From the NCBI GenBank assembly GCA_022565665.1, contig JAIUMI010000010.1:39481-103480 (forward strand): a stretch of 64,000 nucleotides of DNA. Reading direction: 5' to 3'. The position numbers and the translations under genes were made by a program. Shown here in pieces: positions 56,928-64,000 of this stretch. Below the pieces are notes generated by a model. It worked only from the letters and a program-made list of their open reading frames with translations, was not told the origin of the DNA and made no database searches. The stretch's first letter is position 1; every line of letters begins with the position of its first letter. Origin of the DNA: Glycocaulis sp. (GTDB taxonomy: Bacteria > Pseudomonadota > Alphaproteobacteria > Caulobacterales > Maricaulaceae).

Positions 56928-58952
56928 ATGTTCAAGAAAATCCTCATTGCCAATCGCGGCGAGATCGCCGTGCGTGTCATCAAGACCTGCAAGCGCATGG
57001 GGATCAAAACGGTCGCCGTCTATTCGGAGGCCGATGCCGACAGCCTCGCGGTGGAGATGGCCGATGAGCGCGTCTTCCTTGGCGGATCGCTGCCCGCCCA
57101 GTCCTATCTGGACATGGACAAGATCATCGCGGCGGCCAAGGAAACCGGGGCGGAAGCCATCCATCCGGGCTTTGGCTTCCTGTCAGAGAACGCGAAATTC
57201 CCTGAAGCGCTGAAGAAGGAAGGAATCGCCTGGATCGGGCCGAACCCGCACGCCATCTCGGCCATGGGTGACAAGCTGGAGAGCAAGAAGCTCGCCGCCG
57301 AGGCCGGGGTAAGCACCGTGCCGGGCTTCAAGGGCGAGATTGTCGATGACCAGCAGGCCGTCGAGGTGGCGGGCGATATCGGCTATCCGGTGATGATCAA
57401 GGCCTCTGCCGGCGGTGGCGGCAAGGGCATGCGTATCGCCTATGACGAGAAAGAGGTCCGCGAGGGCTTCAAGGCGGCGCGCAACGAGGCGCGCTCCTCA
57501 TTCGGTGATGAGCGCATCCTGATCGAAAAATTTGTCGAGAAGCCGCGCCATATCGAGATTCAGGTGCTGGGCGACAAGCACGGCAATGTCATTCACCTCA
57601 ACGAGCGTGAGTGTTCCGTCCAGCGGCGTAACCAGAAGGTTCTGGAAGAGGCGCCGTCTCCCTTCCTCGACAAGAAGACGCGCGAGAAGATGGGCGAGCA
57701 GGCGGTCGCGCTTGCCAAGGCGGTTGATTATGACAGCGCCGGAACGGTGGAGTTCATCGTCGACCCGAAGAAGAATTTCTACTTCCTTGAAATGAATACC
57801 CGCCTGCAGGTGGAGCACCCGGTCACCGAACTGACCCACGGGCTTGATCTCGTCGAGCAGATGATCCGCGTGGCCGCCGGAGAAAAGCTGACGCTTGCCC
57901 AGAGCGATGTGAAGATCGAGGGCTGGGCGGTGGAAGCGCGGCTCTATGCCGAAGACCCGTATCGCGGATTCCTGCCCTCCATTGGCCGGCTGACGCGCTA
58001 TGTGGAGCCGACTGAAGGCCCGAGCGGGCCGGGCACGCTGCGCATCGATTCCGGTGTGCGCGAGGGCGATGAAATCTCCATGTTCTACGACCCGATGATC
58101 GCCAAGGTGATCGGGCAGGGAGCGACGCGCGAGAAGGCCATTGATGCGCTTTCCGAGGCGCTGGACCGGCTGCATGTCGCTGGGCTGCAATCGAATGCGC
58201 CCTTCCTCTCCGCCGTGCTGGATGAGCCCGATTTCCGCAAAGGCGCGATCCATACCGGCTATATCGCCGAACACTTCCCCGATGGCTTTACCGGCACCGC
58301 GCCGAAGGAAAGCCAGTGGCGCGCCTTCGTCGCGGCCGCTTCTCTGGTCCATACCGTGTTTGTGGAGCGCGCTGCGCGCATTCCCGGCCGTATCACGCCG
58401 GCCCCGCAGGCCTCGCGTCCGCACGTCTGGACGGTGCTGATCGACGGCCAGCAATTCCCGGTGGAGATCACCGTGGACCAGGGCCTTGAGGGCGGATTTG
58501 CCGCCACGGTGTGGATGCCGGGCCTTTCGGCCGACTCGCTGAGCCTTGAGACCGCATGGCAGCCCGGCGATGCGCTGATGGAAATGCGTCTTGGCAAGGA
58601 CACCGTCTCCATCAGCGTGGAAGACCGCACGGAAGGCTACCGGCTGCGTCATCGCGGATTTGCCGCCACGGCGCGTGTCTACTCGCCCCGCATTGCAGAG
58701 CTCGTTGCGCGTCTGCCCGAGCGCGAGGAAGCTGATACCGCCAAGCTGGTCATGAGCCCGATGCCGGGCCTCATCGTATCGGTGGATGTGGAGGCTGGAC
58801 GCGAGGTTAAGGCGGGGGAAGCCCTGCTTACCGTTGAAGCCATGAAGATGGAGAACGTGCTGCGCGCGGAGATCGACGGCACGGTGAAGTCGGTCAGTGT
58901 GAAAGCTGGCGACAGCGTGGCCGCCGACGAGCTTCTGGTAGAGTTCGAGTAA
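56928..58952 (+). CDS. pccA: Propionyl-CoA/acyl-CoA carboxylase biotin subunit
   Basis: 674 aa. N-terminal biotin carboxylase (FKKILIANRGEIAVRVIKTCK, ASAGGGGKGMRIA, EMNTRLQVEHPVTEL), a BT-like middle (about 460-590) and a C-terminal biotinyl domain with AMKMEN, the biotinylated Lys near 640. ATP-dependent carboxylation of biotin for propionyl-CoA to methylmalonyl-CoA. The length and BT region favour PccA over AccC; methylcrotonyl-CoA carboxylase alpha cannot be fully excluded. pccB is not here; meaB in the same window supports the propionate route. Confidence 0.9.
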   Translation: MFKKILIANRGEIAVRVIKTCKRMGIKTVAVYSEADADSLAVEMADERVFLGGSLPAQSYLDMDKIIAAAKETGAEAIHPGFGFLSENAKFPEALKKEGIAWIGPNPHAISAMGDKLESKKLAAEAGVSTVPGFKGEIVDDQQAVEVAGDIGYPVMIKASAGGGGKGMRIAYDEKEVREGFKAARNEARSSFGDERILIEKFVEKPRHIEIQVLGDKHGNVIHLNERECSVQRRNQKVLEEAPSPFLDKKTREKMGEQAVALAKAVDYDSAGTVEFIVDPKKNFYFLEMNTRLQVEHPVTELTHGLDLVEQMIRVAAGEKLTLAQSDVKIEGWAVEARLYAEDPYRGFLPSIGRLTRYVEPTEGPSGPGTLRIDSGVREGDEISMFYDPMIAKVIGQGATREKAIDALSEALDRLHVAGLQSNAPFLSAVLDEPDFRKGAIHTGYIAEHFPDGFTGTAPKESQWRAFVAAASLVHTVFVERAARIPGRITPAPQASRPHVWTVLIDGQQFPVEITVDQGLEGGFAATVWMPGLSADSLSLETAWQPGDALMEMRLGKDTVSISVEDRTEGYRLRHRGFAATARVYSPRIAELVARLPEREEADTAKLVMSPMPGLIVSVDVEAGREVKAGEALLTVEAMKMENVLRAEIDGTVKSVSVKAGDSVAADELLVEFE

Positions 58953-59034
58953 GCCTTTTCACGGGTCTTTCGTTGACTTCCCGGTTGGCACGCCGGACTC
59001 TGCCGGACGGGAATCATTTCCGGGAGGACCCCTC

Positions 59035-59535
59035 ATGAACATTACGCACGTGCTATTCAGCCCGAACGGACGGATCGGGCAGCAGGAATTCTGGATCGGG
59101 GTGCTTATCCTGATCGCGGCCAATATCGTGGCCGGCTTCATCCCGATTCTGGGCTTTCTTATCTCGCTCGGCCTGATCTGGGTTGGTATCGCGGTTTATG
59201 GCAAACGCCTGCACGATGCGGGCAAGAGCGCCTGGCTGCATGCCATTCCGTGGGCGGTGTCGTTCGTGCTGCTGATCATTGGCAGCGTGATGGCTGGCGG
59301 TGCGGTTTTCGCTGCGATGATGGGCGGCGGCGATGATGTCGATGTCGCAACCGTGCTGGCGGGCGCGGGCGCGGCAAGCCTCTTCTTCCTGCTCAGCTTC
59401 GTGGTCTGGATCGCCTACACGATCTGGGTGGGTCTTCTCAAAGGCGATGCGGGTGATAACCGCTTCGGTCCCGCTCCCGGGACTGCTCAGACGCCGCCTC
59501 CGGCCGAGCCGCCGGCTGCGCCGCCTGCGGCCTGA
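59035..59535 (+). CDS. DUF805 membrane protein
   Basis: 166 aa. DUF805 signature: LFSPNGRIGQQEFWIGVLILIAANIV and GIAVYGKRLHDAGKSAWLHAIPW, followed by two more membrane helices and a Pro/Ala-rich tail (TPPPAEPPAAPP). About four helices. Function unknown; some family members respond to stress. GGGAGGACC upstream of the ATG. Ends 27 bp before a strong terminator. Confidence 0.88.
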   Translation: MNITHVLFSPNGRIGQQEFWIGVLILIAANIVAGFIPILGFLISLGLIWVGIAVYGKRLHDAGKSAWLHAIPWAVSFVLLIIGSVMAGGAVFAAMMGGGDDVDVATVLAGAGAASLFFLLSFVVWIAYTIWVGLLKGDAGDNRFGPAPGTAQTPPPAEPPAAPPAA

Positions 59536-59562
59536 TCACACGGTCAGGTTTGGCATTTCAAG

Positions 59563-59593
59563 GAGCGCGGGAGGCAACTCCCGCGCTCTTTTT
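59563..59593 (+). terminator. Rho-independent terminator after the DUF805 gene
   Basis: 10-bp GC stem (59563-59572 with 59579-59588), extendable by one pair to a GCAA tetraloop, followed by five T. Confidence 0.9.
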
Positions 59594-59687
59594 CTGCGTG
59601 GCGGTGTGTAGCATTTGACCGGGCTGTCCCTTCGGCTAGAACCGGCCCGAGCCACTATCTGCCCATCCAAGCTTCGAGAACGTTCCT

Positions 59688-60212
59688 GTGCCGATCAGCC
59701 TTGCTGCCATTTTCCTGCCCGCAGGCCGGGCCGATGCCGATACGTTCTGGCTCGGCCTGGGCCTCATCGCGTTTATCGATGCGCTGCGCCTGAGCGTGTT
59801 TGACGGCGGGGCAGCCATGATGGGCTGGCTGGTCATCCTGTTCTTTACCGCCTCGGTGCATATCAACCGGCTGCGCGATGCGGGCCGTCAGGGACCGCTG
59901 GTCATCATCCCGCTGGCCGCAGGCGTGGTCGCCAAGATGATGACGGCGCTGATCGCGGTGACGATCGCCATGCTGCCCATGTTCATGCGCCATCTGGAAG
60001 AGGCCGGTATCGATCTGGAGGACCCGGTGGCGGTGCAGGCCGCCGGGCAGGATCCCGAAATCGTGGAGGGCTTCCAGCGCCGTATGGTGGAGAATGAGGC
60101 CGAGACCATGGCCGCGTTCGCGTCCGGCGACTGGCCGTCTGCCATCGCCTTCTGGGCGGTGGTGTTCCTGATCGGCTTCTGGTTCGCGCGCATGCCGCGC
60201 CGGACCGGATAG
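59688..60212 (+). CDS. Membrane protein, weakly DUF805-like
   Basis: 174 aa, four hydrophobic segments (about 20-35, 40-55, 72-95 and 150-165). The segment VHINRLRDAGRQGPLVIIPLAAGV resembles the LHDAGKSAW turn of DUF805, so it may be a distant paralogue of the gene just upstream. Starts at GTG 59688. A central soluble part (about 100-145) holds Glu/Asp-rich helices. Function unknown. Confidence 0.6.
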   Translation: MPISLAAIFLPAGRADADTFWLGLGLIAFIDALRLSVFDGGAAMMGWLVILFFTASVHINRLRDAGRQGPLVIIPLAAGVVAKMMTALIAVTIAMLPMFMRHLEEAGIDLEDPVAVQAAGQDPEIVEGFQRRMVENEAETMAAFASGDWPSAIAFWAVVFLIGFWFARMPRRTG

Positions 60213-60218
60213 CGGCTG

Positions 60219-60899
60219 TTATACCGGCGGCTCTGCCTCACTCACCGCGCCAAACACCTCAGTGAAAGCCGATTTCAGCGCATAGTCCGCATCCTCCATC
60301 GTCACCGGCAGGCCCAGCCCGGCAAGGCTGGTCACGCCATAGCGCGGATCGGTGATGCCGCACGGCACGATGCCGCCAAAGTGGGAGAGATCCGGCTCCA
60401 CATTCAGCGCGATCCCGTGAAACGAAATCCAGCGGCGCAGGCGTATGCCAATCGCTGCGATCTTGTCTTCGCGTGTCTGCCCGCCCGGTTCTGTGCGGTC
60501 CACCCACACGCCCACCCGGTCGCAGCGGCGCTCGCCCGTCACGTTGAAGCGGTCGAGCGCGCCGATGATCCAGGTTTCAAGATTGTTGACCAGCTTGCGC
60601 GCATCGCGGCCGCGCTCGCGTAAATCCAGCATCACATAGGCCACGCGCTGTCCGGGTCCGTGATAGGTGAACTCGCCGCCCCGTCCGGTGCGATGAACCG
60701 GAAAACGGCCCGGCTCGCGCAAGTCGGAGGCATCGGCGCTGGTGCCCGCCGTGTAGAGAGCGGGGTGCTCCAGAAGCCAGACCAGCTCGCCGGCCTCACC
60801 CCGGTGAATCGCCTCCACACGCGCTTCCATGGCCGCCACGGCCGTCTCGTAATCGACCGGCGCTGCAGAAACTGCCCATTCCACAGGATTTTGTGCCAT
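60219..60899 (-). CDS. lipB: Lipoyl(octanoyl) transferase
   Basis: 226 aa. Transfers octanoyl from acyl carrier protein to lipoyl domains. Signature [27 protein letters not shown], Lys146 in [25 protein letters not shown] and catalytic Cys180 in GIVPCGI. Full length. Convergent with the upstream membrane gene (6 bp between stops); its start is 109 bp from the fliN start on the other strand. Confidence 0.95.
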   Translation of the reverse strand: MAQNPVEWAVSAAPVDYETAVAAMEARVEAIHRGEAGELVWLLEHPALYTAGTSADASDLREPGRFPVHRTGRGGEFTYHGPGQRVAYVMLDLRERGRDARKLVNNLETWIIGALDRFNVTGERRCDRVGVWVDRTEPGGQTREDKIAAIGIRLRRWISFHGIALNVEPDLSHFGGIVPCGITDPRYGVTSLAGLGLPVTMEDADYALKSAFTEVFGAVSEAEPPV

Positions 60900-61008
60900 T
60901 GCGGGCCTTTTGATTAACGCCTCGGAAACCGGCCCGGAACATCGTGGGTCCCGGCCCGGCTTTCAAGAGCCAGATCGGTGGCCGGCGGGAAAGAGAAACA
61001 GGCAGTTC

Positions 61009-61254
61009 ATGAGTCAGCTTGGCGCAGTCCAGATTGAAATATCCGTCCTCCTCGGGCGGTCGCGTCTGCCTATCCAGCAATTCCTGCGCATGGGACGCGG
61101 CGCGGTTATCCCGCTGGATGCCGCCGAACATGACGAGGTGTGGATTCTGGCCAATAATCACCCGATCGCGCGCGGAGAGATCGTGATGCAGGGCGATCAT
61201 ATCGCCGTGTCCATCACCGACGCCGCCGATGTGCATGATTATTTCGCCGCCTGA
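61009..61254 (+). CDS. fliN: Short FliN-type flagellar motor switch protein
   Basis: 81 aa consisting only of the SpoA (FliN/C-ring) domain: LGAVQIEISVLLGRSRLPIQQFLRMGRGAVIPLDAAEHDEVWILANNHPIARGEIVMQG. C-ring component for torque and switching. It is close to the minimal size, lacking the usual N-terminal tail, and stands alone beside lipB, away from fliQRflhB. ATG 61009 is chosen; in-frame extension upstream overlaps the lipB promoter. Confidence 0.85.
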   Translation: MSQLGAVQIEISVLLGRSRLPIQQFLRMGRGAVIPLDAAEHDEVWILANNHPIARGEIVMQGDHIAVSITDAADVHDYFAA

Positions 61255-61330
61255 CCAGGCGGGGTTCTGTCCGCGCAGTGAAGGGCTTCCCTTTCATCCC
61301 GGCTCTTGCTAAAGCCTCGCCTCCCAGTTT

Positions 61331-61415
61331 GCGGCCGTGGCGGAACTGGTAGACGCGCAGCGTTGAGGTCGCTGTGGGGCAACCCGTGGAAGTTCGAGTC
61401 TTCTCGGCCGCACCA
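61331..61415 (+). tRNA. tRNA-Leu (anticodon GAG)
   Basis: 85 nt with long variable arm. Acceptor stem GCGGCCG (61331-61337) pairs perfectly with CGGCCGC (61405-61411), discriminator A, encoded CCA (61413-61415). Anticodon stem CAGCG/CGCTG, loop TTGAGGT with anticodon GAG at 61365-61367 reading CUC/CUU. T arm with GTTCGAGTC. Followed by a terminator. Confidence 0.97.
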
Positions 61416-61443
61416 TTCTCCCCGGTTTCGGGGTTGAAGAACG

Positions 61444-61485
61444 AAAACACCCGGCCCGGCTGATGCTGTGCCGGGTGTTTTTTTT
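61444..61485 (+). terminator. Rho-independent terminator after tRNA-Leu
   Basis: 12-bp stem (61444-61455 with 61470-61481), 14-nt loop, then a run of eight T (61478-61485 partly within the stem). Confidence 0.9.
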
Positions 61486-61622
61486 ATCCGCTTTTCAAGA
61501 GAGTTCTGACCGGTGATGCTCGCGCTGGCGGGCTGCGCGCGCTAGTCTGCGTGCCATATTCCTGCCGTGCTGGAGCGGAAAGCTCGCGCCCGGTTCAAAT
61601 GGCAAGCATTCAGAGGGTTCTC

Positions 61623-62636
61623 GTGGGTAAACGCGCAAAACTGTCAAGCCTGATAGGGGTTCTGCCTGCCGCTCTGGTCCTGATGGGTGCGCCGGGCCTT
61701 TCGGCAGCCTTGGAGATGGAAGACGCCGCCGCGTCTGCGCCATCCGGTCTGGTGCTGCGTCCGGGCTGGCAGCCGGGGCCGCAGCTGGAAAGCGCGCGCG
61801 CCGGGCTGGGCGCGGTCGTGCTGGACGGGAAGATCTATGCAGCAGGCGGAGCCGGACGGGTCAATCCGCGCGACAATTTCGAGATGCTCGACCCTGAGCT
61901 CAACCGCTGGCTGGCTCTGTCGCCGATGGCAGAAGGGCTGGAGCGGTTCGGCATTGCCGCTGCGGGCGGGCGCATCTGGGTGGCGGGCGGATACAGTGCA
62001 GAGTCCGGGCGCGAGCCGATCACCGCCATGTGGTCCTATGATCCTGAGGGCGATGTCTGGCAGAGCGAGCCGCCCATGCCGGCTGCGCGCGCCGCCTTCT
62101 CGCTGGTCGCCGATGGCGAGCGTCTCTATGCCGTGGGCGGATCGGACGCGCCCGGTGGCCTCTTCGTGTTCGATCTGGAAACGCGCGAATGGTCTTCGCT
62201 GGAAGCGCCGGAGGGGGTGCGCCGGCGCGATGCCGGTGTGACGCTGGCCGGACGGGAGATATGGTTTACCGGCGGGATCGAGAACCGCCGCGCCGTGAGC
62301 CGCGTGGATGTTTACGATATCGACGGTCAGCGCTGGCGCAGCGGGCCGGATCTGCCCGAAGCGCGGGCCGGTCATGCGCTGGTTCATGATGGCCAGCGCC
62401 TGATTGCGCTTGGCGGGCGCGGCGAAGATCTTCGCACCACCCAGCAGAGCGTATTCTCGCTGAATACAGGCTCGGGCGGCTGGCAGACGCGCACGCCCCT
62501 GCCCAGCGCGCGGACCGAAGCTGCTGCCGTGATTCTGCACGGTGCGGTGTATGTGATTGGCGGCGGCGTGGGGGGCGGTTTTTTCGCGCCCTTCACCGCG
62601 CTGGACAGTGTGGACATCCTGGCACCGGGCCAGTAA
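61623..62636 (+). CDS. Exported Kelch-repeat protein
   Basis: 337 aa. Signal peptide (KLSSLIGVLPAALVLMGAPGLSA), then about five Kelch beta-propeller blades recognisable by GAVVLDGKIYAAGGAGR, GIAAAGGRIWVAGGYSAES, SLVADGERLYAVGGSDAP, ALVHDGQRLIALGGRGED and AVILHGAVYVIGGGVGG with WxP pairs between. A periplasmic or surface binding propeller; partner unknown. GTG 61623 has GAGGG at proper spacing and directly starts the signal peptide; upstream ATGs at 61551 and 61599 give unlikely N-termini. Confidence 0.82.
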   Translation: MGKRAKLSSLIGVLPAALVLMGAPGLSAALEMEDAAASAPSGLVLRPGWQPGPQLESARAGLGAVVLDGKIYAAGGAGRVNPRDNFEMLDPELNRWLALSPMAEGLERFGIAAAGGRIWVAGGYSAESGREPITAMWSYDPEGDVWQSEPPMPAARAAFSLVADGERLYAVGGSDAPGGLFVFDLETREWSSLEAPEGVRRRDAGVTLAGREIWFTGGIENRRAVSRVDVYDIDGQRWRSGPDLPEARAGHALVHDGQRLIALGGRGEDLRTTQQSVFSLNTGSGGWQTRTPLPSARTEAAAVILHGAVYVIGGGVGGGFFAPFTALDSVDILAPGQ

Positions 62637-62714
62637 CCGGTCCGGCCAGCCAGCGGCAGCGCTCTTGCAAGGGCGGTGGCAAAGCCTTTGCCGGGCGTTT
62701 CGGAACGGGACATC

Positions 62715-64000
62715 ATGAAGCCGCGCTTGAAATCCAGCCGCGCCGCACGCGACGTTATCAAGGCCCATGAGGCCTTCCTGCCGGAAGCCGCTCCGCGCGG
62801 GCGCCGCTGGGCCGTGGGCTTCGGCCATACCGCAGCCGCCAGGCCCGGGCAGACGATCAGCCGGGACGATGCCGAACTGCTGCTGATCTATGATGTGATC
62901 CAGGCCGAAAGCGCCATTGATACAGCAGTGGGCACAAGCCTTCCCGGTCCGGTGCGCGATGCGCTGGTCTCGTTTGCCTGTTCGATCGGAACAGGCGCGT
63001 TCAAGGTTTCAGATGTGGCCCGGCTGGCCCGCGATGGCCGGCATCTGGAAGCCGCCACCGCGCTGGAAACCTGGGTGCGCGCAGAGGAAGACGGACGGCT
63101 GGTTGTCTCCGAACGGCTGGTGCGCCGCCGGGCTGCCGAAAAGGCGCTCTATCTGCAAGGCCTTGCCGGCAAGCCTGCACCTGCGGCGCCCGCCGAACCC
63201 GCGCCCGCGCCGGAGCCGGAAAAACCCGCCGCGGCGCCGAAGCTTGGCCCGCTGGTCGATCTGGAACTGGAATTTGTCGATCCGCCTGAGCCTGCCGGCA
63301 TGGTGCCCGAGCCTGCCCCCGCCGCAGAGGCGCCGCAGGACGCCGCGCCTGCGCCTGAACCTGAACCCGGGCCAGTGGCCGAACCTGAAGTGCAGACCGA
63401 GCCGGACGCAGCGGAAGCGCCGTCACCGGCACAGGCCGAGCCGCAGGGCGATGACGCTACCCGCACGGTAATGGCGCGTATGGCCGCGCACATGTCCGAA
63501 ACGCTCAGCGTTGATGCGCCTGCCGAGGGCGATATTACCGTGCCGTCAGAGCCTGAACCTGCGCCTGAACCCGATCCGGTGCCCCCCGGCACCCGGCTGG
63601 GTTTCAGCTTCCTGACGCCGGTAAAGGCGGGCGTCGAGCCCGCGCAAGCGCCCGCACCCGTAACCGCGCCGGCCACGCCCGCCGAATCGCCGCGCCCCGC
63701 ACAGCCGGCGCCTCTGGTCAGTGCTGGCCCGGTCCCGGTTTACGCCGGTGTCACCATCAGTTCGGGGATCAATCCGGCCATCGAGGCCGGATCGGTGATC
63801 CGCCCGGATGGCGGCGGGACGATCCGGTCCGACAACCCGGCCGCGGCCACCGGATTTTCAGGTGAGGTACAGGCGGTGGCCCGCCCGGACGATATAGAGC
63901 CGGAAGAGGATGATCAGGTCGATACCGAAGAGCTCCATCCCGGCGTGCTGACCGGCGCCGCGCCCGAACCGGAACCGGCCGCAGCGCCGCCCGTGGCCCC
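62715..64000 (+). CDS. Lysozyme-like (GH24-type) protein with Pro/Glu/Ala-rich tail, 3' end beyond window
   Basis: At least 428 aa, open to the window edge. Residues 1-145 look like a phage-lysozyme-type fold: VIKAHEAFLPEA (candidate catalytic Glu), WAVGFGHTAAARPGQTISRDDAELLL (core of the T4-type lysozyme motif) and FACSIGTGAF. From about 150 a low-complexity PAPEPE-type region runs on with islands such as LGFSFLTPVKAG and VYAGVTISSGINPAIEAGSVI. No signal peptide seen. ATG 62715 follows GGAACGGG. Possibly a cell-wall-associated structural protein with a repurposed lysozyme head. Confidence 0.7.
   Translation, partial: MKPRLKSSRAARDVIKAHEAFLPEAAPRGRRWAVGFGHTAAARPGQTISRDDAELLLIYDVIQAESAIDTAVGTSLPGPVRDALVSFACSIGTGAFKVSDVARLARDGRHLEAATALETWVRAEEDGRLVVSERLVRRRAAEKALYLQGLAGKPAPAAPAEPAPAPEPEKPAAAPKLGPLVDLELEFVDPPEPAGMVPEPAPAAEAPQDAAPAPEPEPGPVAEPEVQTEPDAAEAPSPAQAEPQGDDATRTVMARMAAHMSETLSVDAPAEGDITVPSEPEPAPEPDPVPPGTRLGFSFLTPVKAGVEPAQAPAPVTAPATPAESPRPAQPAPLVSAGPVPVYAGVTISSGINPAIEAGSVIRPDGGGTIRSDNPAAATGFSGEVQAVARPDDIEPEEDDQVDTEELHPGVLTGAAPEPEPAAAPPVA

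Overview
The window is high-GC, gene-dense DNA from an alphaproteobacterium. The best match is a prosthecate, flagellated member of the Maricaulales/Caulobacterales side of the class. This rests on alphaproteobacterial family signatures: a DnaG lacking most zinc ligands, DUF1489, DUF1491, DUF6456 and DUF5330-type proteins, a short-chain-acyl regulator (ScfR type) beside aceA, and a DivJ-like membrane histidine kinase. Several promoters also carry near-consensus CtrA sites (TTAA-N7-TTAA). No species can be named from the sequence alone. No phage, IS element, CRISPR array or plasmid gene is visible; the region looks like core chromosome.

Layout. 1-8.9 kb: a lipoprotein S8 protease cut by the window edge, carA, then yqeY, a VOC protein, dnaG and rpoD (the macromolecular synthesis block), then rpsD with a clear terminator. 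8.9-16 kb: xthA, a nitroreductase, erpA, dgt, and a translationally coupled SPOR-nagZ-scpA-scpB operon. 16-25.8 kb: acetate/glyoxylate metabolism. An ScfR regulator faces aceA across a perfect inverted repeat, followed by an RraA-like gene, aceB, two small membrane genes, meaB, a YjbR protein and icd. 25.9-36.6 kb: trmJ-like methyltransferase, DUF4349 lipoprotein, fliQ-fliR-flhB, two tandem JmjC/cupin-like oxygenases, DUF1489, a DnaA-domain-IV-like protein overlapping a DUF6456 gene, sufE and two secreted unknowns. 36.8-47.2 kb: a DivJ-like kinase, two secreted unknowns (one BcsB-like), DUF1491, tatABC, purD, xseA and a lipoprotein with a methyltransferase fold. 47.4-56 kb: a leftward set including a 38-aa small ORF in an AT-rich patch, a TauD dioxygenase, a BCCT transporter, a TPR-sulfotransferase and a TonB-dependent receptor, with a divergent MarR gene. 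56.9-64 kb: pccA, DUF805-type membrane proteins, lipB, a lone short fliN, tRNA-Leu(GAG), a Kelch protein and a lysozyme-like protein cut by the window edge.

The genes meet in C2/C3-acyl metabolism. aceA and aceB form the glyoxylate shunt, icd is the competing TCA step, and pccA with meaB belong to the propionyl-CoA/methylmalonyl-CoA route. The ScfR family senses short-chain acyl-CoA. Motility and cell-cycle genes (fliQR, flhB, fliN, DivJ-like kinase) carry or neighbour CtrA-like sites.

The clearest structure not explained by genes is a family of dispersed intergenic palindromes. Six copies have two inverted REP-like arms. Two further modules are shared between copies, sometimes nested. All sit next to gene 3' ends and none lies in a divergent promoter region. 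I saw no evidence for a wholly new defence or mobile system. The most useful leads are the repeat family, the aceA/ScfR operator, the DnaA-IV/DUF6456 overlap, the tandem JmjC pair and the lipoprotein methyltransferase.
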